Shown here: piece by piece, positions 1 to 6,355 of the stretch
Position numbering within the stretch: the first letter of the stretch is position 1
Layout of the letters: each line of letters begins with the position of its first letter
Source: Proteiniphilum sp.
GTDB lineage: Bacteria; Bacteroidota; Bacteroidia; Bacteroidales; Dysgonomonadaceae
Reading direction: 5' to 3'
DNA length: 6,891 nucleotides
Assembly (NCBI GenBank): GCA_016649795.1
Contig: JAENWZ010000117.1
Location: 1 to 6,891 of the forward strand
Notes under the pieces: generated by a model
Told to the model about the DNA's origin: nothing
The model's input: the letters and a program-made list of their open reading frames with translations, nothing else
The model's database searches: none
Made by a program: the position numbers and the translations under genes

Positions 1-782
1 AGGCTCAACGCTTCATTTTCTGCACGAAGTCTGTTGATCTGACTGTTCAGGTCGTTGATCAGGTTGTAGTCCATCAATTCAGCAGGAGTAAAACCTTGTT
101 TGCCACCTAAACCGAACTTGAATCCGGCAGTACCGGTGAGTATACCATCATAAGAAATGTATTCAGCAATTCCCGGAGAATCACCATCAAAGCTACCATC
201 AAGTAACCTGAATCCTAATTCAAGGAAAAGACCAACGCTCTGTGAAAGCTGGAAATTGTTGATCAAACCAACATTGAAAGTAAGTGATTGGTTTTGATTT
301 TTGAACAATGGATTGGCAGGATTAGGTTTCTTCCAGTCTTCGTCCAAACCATACATGTAACCCATACCCAGGTAAGGGATAAGGCTGTATACCCTGTCAG
401 GATTGTAAGAACCCCATGCGTTCATGATGTTGTACATCAAATCCACATGACCACCTACCCAATTGCGCTCCATTGCATTAGCGGCAGTATTCACATGTTT
501 GATATTACCACCGTCAATAACCAAACGGGCACCCCAGTTAGGAGAATTCCAGCGTCCAACTTCCAGTTGTCCCATCCATCCTAAACGATCTCCGATGCTT
601 GCACCTGCATCGTTTTCGGCTTTTGTCATGTAAAGGTTGGTGCCACCGCCAAGACCTATATACCAGTTGTCACTTGCTTTGTTTTTCAGATACACTGTAC
701 CATGAGAAACGTTCTGTACTTCTTGCGCACTTATGCTAAAAGCAATAAGGGCAGAAAATAAAAGTAAACTAAACTTTTTCAT
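1..782 (-). CDS. OmpA-family outer membrane protein, N-terminal part (gene truncated by window start)
   Basis: The frame runs from ATG at 782 down to base 1 without a stop, giving 260 codons; the C-terminal part lies outside the window. Residues 1-19 are a signal peptide (MKK, then a hydrophobic stretch ending SISA, cleavage near Q20). Residues about 35-230 alternate aromatic and polar segments with many glycines (YIGLGGGTNLY, GWMGQLEVGRW, YLGMGYMYGL, AGFKFGLG), as expected of an eight-stranded OmpA-type beta-barrel. From about residue 236 the chain becomes a heptad-like linker (MDYNLINDLNSQINRLRAEN). In P. gingivalis Omp40/41, a similar MDY...LVNDLNDQIN linker precedes the peptidoglycan-binding OmpA domain; that comparison is from memory. 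The missing C-terminus is therefore expected, not shown, to hold an OmpA domain tethering the outer membrane to peptidoglycan. The start is chosen because the signal peptide begins there. It has no Shine-Dalgarno sequence, only an A/T-rich leader. Confidence 0.9.
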   Translation of the reverse strand, partial: MKKFSLLLFSALIAFSISAQEVQNVSHGTVYLKNKASDNWYIGLGGGTNLYMTKAENDAGASIGDRLGWMGQLEVGRWNSPNWGARLVIDGGNIKHVNTAANAMERNWVGGHVDLMYNIMNAWGSYNPDRVYSLIPYLGMGYMYGLDEDWKKPNPANPLFKNQNQSLTFNVGLINNFQLSQSVGLFLELGFRLLDGSFDGDSPGIAEYISYDGILTGTAGFKFGLGGKQGFTPAELMDYNLINDLNSQINRLRAENEALS

Positions 783-846
783 AAATTTAAATTCTAATTA
801 AACATTTTTTTTTGTTACAATAACTCGATATTATTTTGTTATGTTC

Positions 847-872
847 AGTGTGTACTGCAACCAGTACGCACT
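847..872. repeat. Near-perfect inverted repeat (hairpin) upstream of the OmpA-family gene
   Basis: The arms are AGTGTGTACTG (847-857) and CAGTACGCACT (862-872), separated by the 4-base loop CAAC. Ten of eleven positions are complementary. The remaining pair is U-G in plus-strand RNA and C-A in minus-strand RNA, so the hairpin is somewhat more stable when read from the plus strand. In the minus-strand transcript of the OmpA gene it would lie about 65 nt before the start codon. It could be an mRNA-stabilising or regulatory hairpin, or a DNA operator; the sequence does not decide. Confidence 0.7.
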
Positions 873-886
873 TTTATTGGTTCATG

Positions 887-904
887 TATAACGTTTCCGT
901 TATA
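887..904. repeat. Short perfect inverted repeat in the same leader
   Basis: TATAACG (887-893) and CGTTATA (898-904) form a 7-bp perfect stem around the 4-base loop TTTC. It lies 14 bases from the larger hairpin at 847-872, so the presumed omp leader could carry two stem-loops in tandem. The stem is A/T-rich and could partly be chance in this composition. Confidence 0.5.
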
Positions 905-992
905 AAAATGTTCGATAAAATTACCATATTATATGTAATTGTATCAGTTGAACAATATTATCTATTCATTCCAGGCACATAAACTTAAGTTG

Positions 993-1000
993 CAAATATA
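993..1000 (-). promoter_or_regulatory. Putative -7 element for the OmpA-family gene
   Basis: On the minus strand the bases read TATATTTG, an exact match to the Bacteroidota -7 consensus TAnnTTTG. No TTTG or TTG -33 element lies at the usual 19-21-base spacing; the nearest TTTG is about 32 bases upstream. If used, transcription would start near 985-990 and give a leader of about 200 nt containing both hairpins. Confidence 0.4.
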
Positions 1001-1114
1001 AAACTTAAATTTTATATAAACCCTTTTTTCTTCAAAAAAACAGTAAAAATTCCATTGATAGGGCGTTTTTTCACGTTTTACGCTCTTTTTTTCGCCTTGA
1101 AAGCTAAAGAACAA

Positions 1115-1975
1115 TTAACCTAAATAACTTTTCAGCAGTTTACTCCTGGAATCTTGTCTTAACCTGCGAATAGCTTTTTCTTTAATTTGACGCACCCGCT
1201 CGCGTGTCAGCTGGAATTTATCACCTATCTCCTCCAGTGTCATCTCCTGGCATCCGATGCCAAAGAACATTTTTATGATATCACTCTCTCTCTCGGTAAG
1301 GGTGGAGAGCGCTCTGTCAATTTCCTTCTGAAGAGATTCATTGATAAGTTTACGGTCGGCAATTGGAGCATCATCATTTACCAGTACATCCAGCAAGCTG
1401 TTGTCTTCCCCTTCCACAAATGGTGCATCCATAGATATGTGACGCCCGGAAACCTTCAGTGAATCCGTCACCTTGTCCACTGAGATGTCTAACTCAATCG
1501 CCAGCTCTTCGGCAGAGGGTTTGCGCTCATTCTCCTGTTCAAATTTCTGGAAAGCCTTGCTTATTTTGTTGAGTGAGCCTACCTGGTTCAATGGCAGCCG
1601 CACAATCCTCGATTGTTCAGCCAGTGCCTGCAGGATCGATTGACGAATCCACCATACAGCATAACTGATGAATTTAAACCCCCTGGTCTCGTCGAATTTC
1701 TCTGCAGCCTTTATCAGACCGAGATTCCCTTCGTTGATAAGGTCAGGCAAACTCAATCCCTGATTCTGGTATTGTTTTGCTACCGATACAACAAAGCGGA
1801 GGTTGGCTCTGGTGAGTTTTTCCAAAGCCTGACGATCGCCTTTCTTTATGGCCTGCGCTAATTCCACCTCCTCTTCGACGGTGATAAGATCCTCACGACC
1901 TATCTCCTGAAGATATTTGTCCAGGGAGGCGCTTTCCCGATTGGTGATCGATTTTGTAATTTTAAGTTGTCTCAT
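1115..1975 (-). CDS. rpoD: Primary RNA polymerase sigma factor (sigma-70 family, RpoD/SigA type)
   Basis: This 286-residue protein directs core RNA polymerase to housekeeping promoters. Region 1.2 spans about residues 17-45 (SLDKYLQEIG). Region 2 spans about 52-125, with core-binding DLINEGNLGLIKAAEKFD and the -10 recognition and melting helix FKFISYAVWWIRQSILQAL. Region 3 follows at about 126-205. Region 4 at about 215-275 carries the helix-turn-helix EEIGDKFQLTRERVRQIKEKA. Region 1.1 and the large non-conserved insert of E. coli RpoD are absent, which is the usual form in Bacteroidota, where this short protein is the primary factor. The conserved start MRQLKITKSIT supports ATG at 1975. The gene stands alone: a probable terminator lies upstream for htrA (2078-2119) and a -7-like element at 2024-2031, so it probably has its own promoter. 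Confidence 0.97.
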   Translation of the reverse strand: MRQLKITKSITNRESASLDKYLQEIGREDLITVEEEVELAQAIKKGDRQALEKLTRANLRFVVSVAKQYQNQGLSLPDLINEGNLGLIKAAEKFDETRGFKFISYAVWWIRQSILQALAEQSRIVRLPLNQVGSLNKISKAFQKFEQENERKPSAEELAIELDISVDKVTDSLKVSGRHISMDAPFVEGEDNSLLDVLVNDDAPIADRKLINESLQKEIDRALSTLTERESDIIKMFFGIGCQEMTLEEIGDKFQLTRERVRQIKEKAIRRLRQDSRSKLLKSYLG

Positions 1976-2023
1976 TTATCTGTATTACTTCTGGATATTC
2001 GTTCATTAATTCTTAGGGGGTCG

Positions 2024-2031
2024 CAAAAGTA
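2024..2031 (-). promoter_or_regulatory. Putative -7 element of the rpoD promoter
   Basis: The minus strand reads TACTTTTG, matching TAnnTTTG exactly. It lies between the hairpin at 2078-2119 and the rpoD start, giving a predicted leader of roughly 40 nt. A clear -33 element is missing: upstream bases around 2051-2058 read TTTTCAACG, at best a weak match. Confidence 0.4.
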
Positions 2032-2077
2032 CGAAATATTTTCGTCATAACGTTGAAAATAGCCCTTATACTAAACA

Positions 2078-2119
2078 TATAGCAAAGGAATCCGGTATAA
2101 ACCTAATTCCTTTGCTATA
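2078..2119 (-). terminator. Perfect 14-bp inverted repeat, probable terminator of htrA
   Basis: The arms TATAGCAAAGGAAT (2078-2091) and ATTCCTTTGCTATA (2106-2119) are exactly complementary. The 14-base loop can form a further 3-bp GGT/ACC stem (2094-2096 with 2101-2103). It begins about 65 bases past the htrA stop and precedes the presumed rpoD promoter, a suitable place for an intrinsic terminator. The tract after the stem on the minus strand (TGTTTAGTATAAGGG) is only mildly U-rich, and the stem has 5 G/C pairs in 14, so it could also be a 3'-end stabilising element or an operator. Confidence 0.55.
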
Positions 2120-2125
2120 CAAACA

Positions 2126-2164
2126 TAATTATCTCTGTTTTTGTTACTGAAAAGAGGATAATTA
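2126..2164. repeat. Second, imperfect inverted repeat in the htrA-rpoD gap
   Basis: TAATTATC (2126-2133) and GATAATTA (2157-2164) are perfectly complementary. The inner flanks continue the pairing imperfectly (TCTGTTTTT against AAAAGAGG, with single-base bulges). It sits only 6 bases from the perfect repeat at 2078-2119, so the htrA 3' end could form two successive stem-loops. Confidence 0.5.
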
Positions 2165-2182
2165 ACCTTTCTTAACTTGACG

Positions 2183-3712
2183 TCACTCGTTCGTCAGATC
2201 AATGGCGATATATTGTGTTCGACCGTTTGGATAAAAACCTGCAACCAGCAATACCTTGTCCTCACGTGTCTTGGTGGCAGCGATGATTCTGTTTACATCA
2301 CTTTCACTGTTCACCGGTGTGTTGTTCATTCTCATAATGATGAAACCTTTTTTGATCCCTTTTGTGTCTAAAAGAGCTCCATTTACTACACTGACCACTT
2401 CAATCCCACTGTTGATTCCCAGTTCTTTTTTAGTTTCGTCCGGAACCGGTTTGAATGTCGCACCCAGAGCAGTCACAGGATCAGTGCTACGTGTAATTTC
2501 GGTATTCCCTTCGTCGTTCTTCAGCTCCACGTTGAAATTTCGATTGTTCCCGTTGCGATCGACAGTCACACTGATCTTGTCACCCGGTCTGAACTTGTTC
2601 AGCTGTATCTGTAACTCGGCGAAACTGCGGATAGGTATATTATTAATGGCTGTAAGGATGTCTCCCTTCTGAATACCGGCAGCTTTCGCTGAACTTCTCT
2701 CACTAAAATCTTCCACCAGGACGCCTCTTATTTGTGAGAGCTCGCGTGCTTTTTCTGGATCTTCGCGTCTGATGTTCTCAATATTGGGAACGGAGATACC
2801 CAAATAAGCGCGCTGAACAGCACCAAATTCCTTAATGTCGGCTGCTATTTTGCCTGCAATCGAGATTGGGACAGCAAAAGCATATCCGGCAAAATTACCT
2901 GTCTGTGAATAGATGGCGGTATTGATGCCAACCAGTTCTCCACGTGTATTGACAAGTGCTCCGCCACTGTTTCCCGGATTGACTGCGGCATCAATCTGAA
3001 TAAACGACTGTATACCCAGTCCGCCACCCATCACGTTGCCTCTGTTTTTGGCACTTACAATACCGGCAGTAACGGTGGAGGTGAGGTTGAACGGGTTCCC
3101 AACCGCCAATACCCATTCACCCACCTGCAAAGCATCGGAGTTGCCGAAGGTGAGGTAGGGGAATTCGGTCCCTTCAATTTTCAGCAGGGCGATATCACTC
3201 AATTTGTCCGTTCCCACCACTTTGGCGGTAAATTCCCTGTTATCGTTCAACGAGACCAGAACCTCTGTAGCATTTTCTACAACATGGTTGTTGGTGATAA
3301 TATAACCATCTTTGGAGATAATGACGCCCGAGCCGAACCCAACCTGTTCGCGTGGCTGTGCGGGCCCCCTGTCGCCAAACCCAAAGAAGAAATCAAAAGG
3401 ATTCATATATTGTTGCTGGCTGATGGATTTTGTCTTAACGTGTACCACGCCATCAACCGAGCGTGATGCGGCTTCCGTAAAATCGGGATAACCCTCAGGA
3501 GTGGTGAGGTTCGTAAGCAGGATGTTTTGGTCCTGATCAAATGAATCAGCTAAGGCGCCGATCTCTTTAGAGGTTGCATTTTCAGATGAACCAAAACCAA
3601 ATGCATTTCCATTGTTCCTGATCATAACATTGTAGCCCACTAAAGTAGCAACAGAGCTTAGAATAGCAACCAGCAGGAGAACAATTACGTTTTTTGTATT
3701 ACTTGTATTCAT
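2183..3712 (-). CDS. htrA: HtrA/DegP (Do) family periplasmic serine endopeptidase
   Basis: This 509-residue protein matches the usual DegP/DegQ length and layout. Residues 8-31 are a hydrophobic signal segment (NVIVLLLVAILSSVATLVGY) with no obvious cleavage motif, so it may be an uncleaved membrane anchor. The trypsin-like domain (about 75-295) has the full triad: His143 in TNNHVVENA, Asp173 in LSDIALLKIEG and Ser249 in NPGNSGGALV. A glycine/phenylalanine-rich loop (about 100-125, QQQYMNPFDFFFGFGDRG) precedes the GSGVI strand, where DegP has its regulatory LA loop. Two PDZ domains follow (about 301-400 and 414-505), the first opening with YLGI. The family degrades or holds misfolded envelope proteins in the periplasm, often as oligomeric cages. 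It has its own putative promoter and sits between a glycosyltransferase and rpoD. DegP and DegQ roles cannot be told apart from sequence alone. Confidence 0.95.
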   Translation of the reverse strand: MNTSNTKNVIVLLLVAILSSVATLVGYNVMIRNNGNAFGFGSSENATSKEIGALADSFDQDQNILLTNLTTPEGYPDFTEAASRSVDGVVHVKTKSISQQQYMNPFDFFFGFGDRGPAQPREQVGFGSGVIISKDGYIITNNHVVENATEVLVSLNDNREFTAKVVGTDKLSDIALLKIEGTEFPYLTFGNSDALQVGEWVLAVGNPFNLTSTVTAGIVSAKNRGNVMGGGLGIQSFIQIDAAVNPGNSGGALVNTRGELVGINTAIYSQTGNFAGYAFAVPISIAGKIAADIKEFGAVQRAYLGISVPNIENIRREDPEKARELSQIRGVLVEDFSERSSAKAAGIQKGDILTAINNIPIRSFAELQIQLNKFRPGDKISVTVDRNGNNRNFNVELKNDEGNTEITRSTDPVTALGATFKPVPDETKKELGINSGIEVVSVVNGALLDTKGIKKGFIIMRMNNTPVNSESDVNRIIAATKTREDKVLLVAGFYPNGRTQYIAIDLTNE

Positions 3713-3751
3713 ATTAATGAAAGTTGAATTTTGTTTTATATCTCATAACTA

Positions 3752-3759
3752 CAAATGTA
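3752..3759 (-). promoter_or_regulatory. Putative -7 element of the htrA promoter
   Basis: The minus strand reads TACATTTG, an exact TAnnTTTG match 40 bases before the htrA start, which predicts a leader of about 35 nt. No -33 TTTG is present at normal spacing. A small palindrome (ACAC/GTGT, about 3760-3772) lies just upstream, where a regulator could bind, but it is short. Confidence 0.4.
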
Positions 3760-3839
3760 ACACAAATAGTGTGCACATTTTCATCTGACAGAATGGCTTT
3801 TTAACACTTTTAACGGAATGAATAGCTGATTAACCCGAT

Positions 3840-3886
3840 TTAACCTGTATGGTTAACGACAGATATTTGGCAACTGACAATCTGTC
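3840..3886. repeat. Two small inverted repeats downstream of the glycosyltransferase gene
   Basis: GACAGAT (3858-3864) pairs with ATCTGTC (3880-3886) across 15 bases, and TTAACC (3840-3845) pairs with GGTTAA (3851-3856) across 5. Both come within 70 bases after the glycosyltransferase stop in the minus direction, so they may help end that transcript. Neither is followed by a U-tract on the minus strand, so intrinsic termination is not convincing. Confidence 0.35.
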
Positions 3887-3906
3887 AATTTTTTAAGGGA
3901 ACCGTT

Positions 3907-5082
3907 TTAACGTCTCGCGTTGTTTCTGCTGTTGGCATATTTTTTAAAACGTAAATTATTTAACGGCTGAAACAGATCAAAAGGGAGCAGATTGATGTGA
4001 TACCTTCTGCCATCGAAAAGAAGGCTGTTCATGTTGATAATAACAATTTGAATCCAAAACCTAATAATGAACAACAACAGGGCAAATCCCCCCAGATAGT
4101 AGCTTGAGGTGAAAATACCAGTCGTGACGGCTGCAATCAGCGCAGCGTAAAAGGAGTATTTAGAGAGAGTTTCCAATCCAAAAAGATGAGCGGAGAAACC
4201 TTTGTAAAATTGTTTGGTGTATAGATATTTAGATTTTAACGATTTCCATGTGGAGAAGTTATCAATGCTGTAAGTCTCGGTCATGCTGTCCGTTGAAACA
4301 ACTACTCCTGTCTTTCTCCCGGGAGCTATTCTGTTGATAAAGAGGTCATCTTCACCACCCTCTATATTCAAAACAGACGAAAATCCTCTATTTTGGAAAA
4401 AGAGCTCTTTTTTATATGCCATATTCCGACCTATACCCATAAAAGGCTTACGGGCAATAGCCATAGATAAAAATTTCAGATGATGGATGAGATTGTCGAA
4501 AAGAATAAAACTGCTCAAATGTACTCTCTTTCCGATAATCACTCTGCAATATCCTAACACAATGTCCCGTCCCTGAAGGAACTCTTTTCCGTATTCTTTG
4601 ATCCACTCTGTGGTGCACGGTCTGCAGTAAGCTTCGGTAAAGAGTAGTATCTCGTTCTTTGCCGCTTTAATACCAAGTGTGAGCGCCAGCTTTTTTTCGT
4701 TTAAACTGGCTGCGTCTGCAGGGACGTACGTGTGGTAGAGCCGCGGATATTTTTGTTCGGCAGCCTTCAGCACCATGTCCGTTTCATCTGTCGAACCACT
4801 GTTCACCACAATCACTTCAAAATTGGGATAATCCTGATTCAAAATAAAAGGCAGGTTCTTCTCCAGTTCTTCCGAATTGTTTTTCGATGAGAGTATGACG
4901 GAAATGCCCGGAAGATCCTCATCGGCGATTGCTGTCACTTTTCTTTTTCTCTCGTAACTTTGCGGTTTTTTATACACGGAGAGATAAAAAAAAAGCTGTA
5001 TAAGGAAGGATAAAAGCAGCATACTGCTCAAAATCAATTCAATGAAAGAGAAATTGGGAAAGAAGGAATTGACAAAATCCAT
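3907..5082 (-). CDS. Membrane-anchored family 2 glycosyltransferase
   Basis: This 391-residue protein has an N-terminal membrane helix (about 13-37) followed by a GT-A catalytic domain. The fold is shown by ISVILSSKNN (60-69), the linker LNQDYPNFEVIVVNSGSTDET (81-101), GIGRNMAYKKELFF (216-229) and GEDDLFIN (243-250), the last holding the expected catalytic acid. The usual DxD-type metal-binding site after LLF reads TEAYC (149-153). Two hydrophobic segments (about 311-326 and 328-352) form a C-terminal membrane hairpin, before a basic tail. The active domain should face the cytoplasm and transfer a nucleotide-activated sugar to a lipid or glycan acceptor; neither donor nor acceptor can be named. 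It starts 12 nt after lysA with no promoter visible in that gap, so it is probably co-transcribed. A role in capsule, lipopolysaccharide or exopolysaccharide synthesis is possible, but no other glycan genes flank it. Confidence 0.88.
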   Translation of the reverse strand: MDFVNSFFPNFSFIELILSSMLLLSFLIQLFFYLSVYKKPQSYERKRKVTAIADEDLPGISVILSSKNNSEELEKNLPFILNQDYPNFEVIVVNSGSTDETDMVLKAAEQKYPRLYHTYVPADAASLNEKKLALTLGIKAAKNEILLFTEAYCRPCTTEWIKEYGKEFLQGRDIVLGYCRVIIGKRVHLSSFILFDNLIHHLKFLSMAIARKPFMGIGRNMAYKKELFFQNRGFSSVLNIEGGEDDLFINRIAPGRKTGVVVSTDSMTETYSIDNFSTWKSLKSKYLYTKQFYKGFSAHLFGLETLSKYSFYAALIAAVTTGIFTSSYYLGGFALLLFIIRFWIQIVIINMNSLLFDGRRYHINLLPFDLFQPLNNLRFKKYANSRNNARR

Positions 5083-5094
5083 TTTTTATTCAAG

Positions 5095-6252
5095 TTATAG
5101 TGAATCGGAGAAGTGCGATGCGGGAATTTCACGACAGTTGTATTGTGATACCATAGTCTCTCCGTAGGCCCCTGCAGAACGTATCGCTACCAGATCACCC
5201 CTCCGGGCCCGGTTCAGCATCATCCCCTCAGCAAACACATCACTCGACTCACAGATAGGTCCAACCACATCGTAAGAGGTGTACTCTTCATTGGAGCTTA
5301 TGTTTTCAATGTGGTGGAAAGCCTGATACAGCGCCGGACGAATCAGATCGGTCATGCCGGCATCCACGATGAGGAATTTTTTTTGCAGTCCCTCCTTGAC
5401 GAAGATAGTGCGGGCAATCAGGGAGCCGCAGGGAGCTACAACTGAACGTCCCAGTTCGAAATGGAGGGTTTGGTCATCCTGTAATTTCAGATATTTTCCG
5501 AAAAGACGAAAATAGGATTCGAAGTCGGCTATCGGACAATGATTCGGATGCTGATAGTTGATACCCAATCCTCCTCCTACATTAATGACAGGAAGCCTGA
5601 TCCCCTGTTTGTTGAACCATTCCTGCAACTCCAGTGCTTTCACACAGAGATCTTCAAACGAGGAGAGATCGGTGATTTGTGAACCGATATGAAAATGCAT
5701 CCCTATGAGTTCTATGTTCTCTGAAACAGCTATGATTTGCAGCACCTCAGGCAGGTCTTGCTCGTTGATGCCGAATTTGTTTTCGTTCAAACCGGTGGTG
5801 ATGTACTTGTGTGTATGTGCATCCACGTTAGGGTTGATCCGGAGTGCCACACGTGCTGTTTTGCCTTTTTCCGAAGCAAGTGCGTTAAGCACCTCCAGCT
5901 CGGGGAGCGATTCCACGTTAAAACAGAAGATATCGTTATCAAGTCCGATATGTATCTCTCTGTCGGTTTTACCTACACCGGCAAAAGCTATTTTTGCAGC
6001 AGAAAAACCGCACTCCAGCGCCCTCAGAATCTCGTTCCCGCTCACACAGTCGGCACCAAATCCGTAGGATGCAATCTCTTTCAAAATACGGGGATTGTCG
6101 TTTGCTTTGATAGCGTAGTGAATGTGAAAGGATTTGTTCTCAGTCTCTTTTTTTATTGTGTTGAGTGTTTCCCGTAACAGCTCCATGTTATAATAATAGA
6201 AGGGTGTTTCGAGTGTTTCAAATTTCTCAACGGGGAATATTCCTTTGATCAT
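5095..6252 (-). CDS. lysA: Diaminopimelate decarboxylase
   Basis: This 385-residue, fold-type III PLP enzyme decarboxylates meso-diaminopimelate to L-lysine, the last step of lysine synthesis, in the cytoplasm. Lys49 in HYAIKAN is the Schiff-base lysine. Other family landmarks are GADCVSGNE (66-74), HFHIGSQI (186-193), the phosphate-binding NVGGGLG (224-230), FELGRSVVAPCG (265-276, where many homologues have EPGR), VDAGMTDLIRPALY (296-309), CESSDVF (334-340, catalytic Cys334) and GAYG (361-364). An in-frame ATG at 6438 would add 62 residues with no family similarity and overlap the end of miaA. ATG at 6252, giving MIKGIFPVEKFETLETPFYYY, is the normal start and length. There is no fused aspartokinase domain. 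A 103-nt gap separates it from miaA and contains a -7-like element. The glycosyltransferase follows 12 nt downstream. Confidence 0.96.
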   Translation of the reverse strand: MIKGIFPVEKFETLETPFYYYNMELLRETLNTIKKETENKSFHIHYAIKANDNPRILKEIASYGFGADCVSGNEILRALECGFSAAKIAFAGVGKTDREIHIGLDNDIFCFNVESLPELEVLNALASEKGKTARVALRINPNVDAHTHKYITTGLNENKFGINEQDLPEVLQIIAVSENIELIGMHFHIGSQITDLSSFEDLCVKALELQEWFNKQGIRLPVINVGGGLGINYQHPNHCPIADFESYFRLFGKYLKLQDDQTLHFELGRSVVAPCGSLIARTIFVKEGLQKKFLIVDAGMTDLIRPALYQAFHHIENISSNEEYTSYDVVGPICESSDVFAEGMMLNRARRGDLVAIRSAGAYGETMVSQYNCREIPASHFSDSL

Positions 6253-6327
6253 TGATGTAAATGTATAAAAAGGGTTATTTAATATATTATACGGTTCAGG
6301 CCGGTGGATGCATCTCTGTCTGGAAGA

Positions 6328-6335
6328 CAAAATTA
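6328..6335 (-). promoter_or_regulatory. Putative -7 element for lysA
   Basis: The minus strand reads TAATTTTG, an exact TAnnTTTG match about 76 bases before the lysA start and just past the miaA stop. The nearest upstream TTTG is 31 bases away, inside miaA, too far for a standard -33. lysA may have its own promoter or be read through from miaA; no terminator is visible between the two genes. Confidence 0.35.
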
Positions 6336-6355
6336 CAATTTTTTCGGTGATTATC

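Larger units (their letters stand above)
783..1114. other. Intergenic region between rpoD and the OmpA-family gene, probable long omp leader
   Basis: These 332 bases are strongly A/T-rich and hold no credible coding frame. They contain a -7-like element (993-1000, minus strand), a perfect 7-bp hairpin (887-904) and a larger near-perfect hairpin (847-872), all listed separately. The part nearest rpoD (about 1021-1100) is a run of poly-T and poly-A tracts. Only short complementary pieces occur there (for example 1062-1065 with 1093-1096), so no clear rpoD terminator can be assigned. If transcription of the OmpA gene starts just below 993, the leader is about 200 nt, long for a single porin gene. 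Confidence 0.6.

Noticed and set aside
288..584. Plus-strand open frame of 98 codons opposite the OmpA-family gene
   Set aside because: It is the shadow of the beta-barrel coding frame, with no motif, no promoter on the plus strand and no continuation.
1021..1100. Possible rpoD terminator in the poly-T/poly-A stretch after the stop
   Set aside because: Only 4-bp G/C pairings (1062-1065 with 1093-1096) and an A/T-only stem near 1023-1040 can be drawn. Neither forms a stem followed by a U-tract on the minus strand.
2256..2672. Plus-strand open frame of 138 codons with hydrophobic stretches opposite htrA
   Set aside because: It is antisense to the well-conserved PDZ region of htrA. Its hydrophobic look comes from reverse-reading codons of that gene, and there is no start context or homology.
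2845..3027. Minus-strand 60-codon frame inside htrA in another phase
   Set aside because: It covers the part of htrA that encodes the active-site serine, which is plainly the real frame, and has no independent features.
5705..6177. Two overlapping plus-strand open frames of 120 and 146 codons opposite lysA
   Set aside because: They lie entirely opposite a clear lysA with all its motifs, show no recognisable domain, and have compositions typical of antisense frames.
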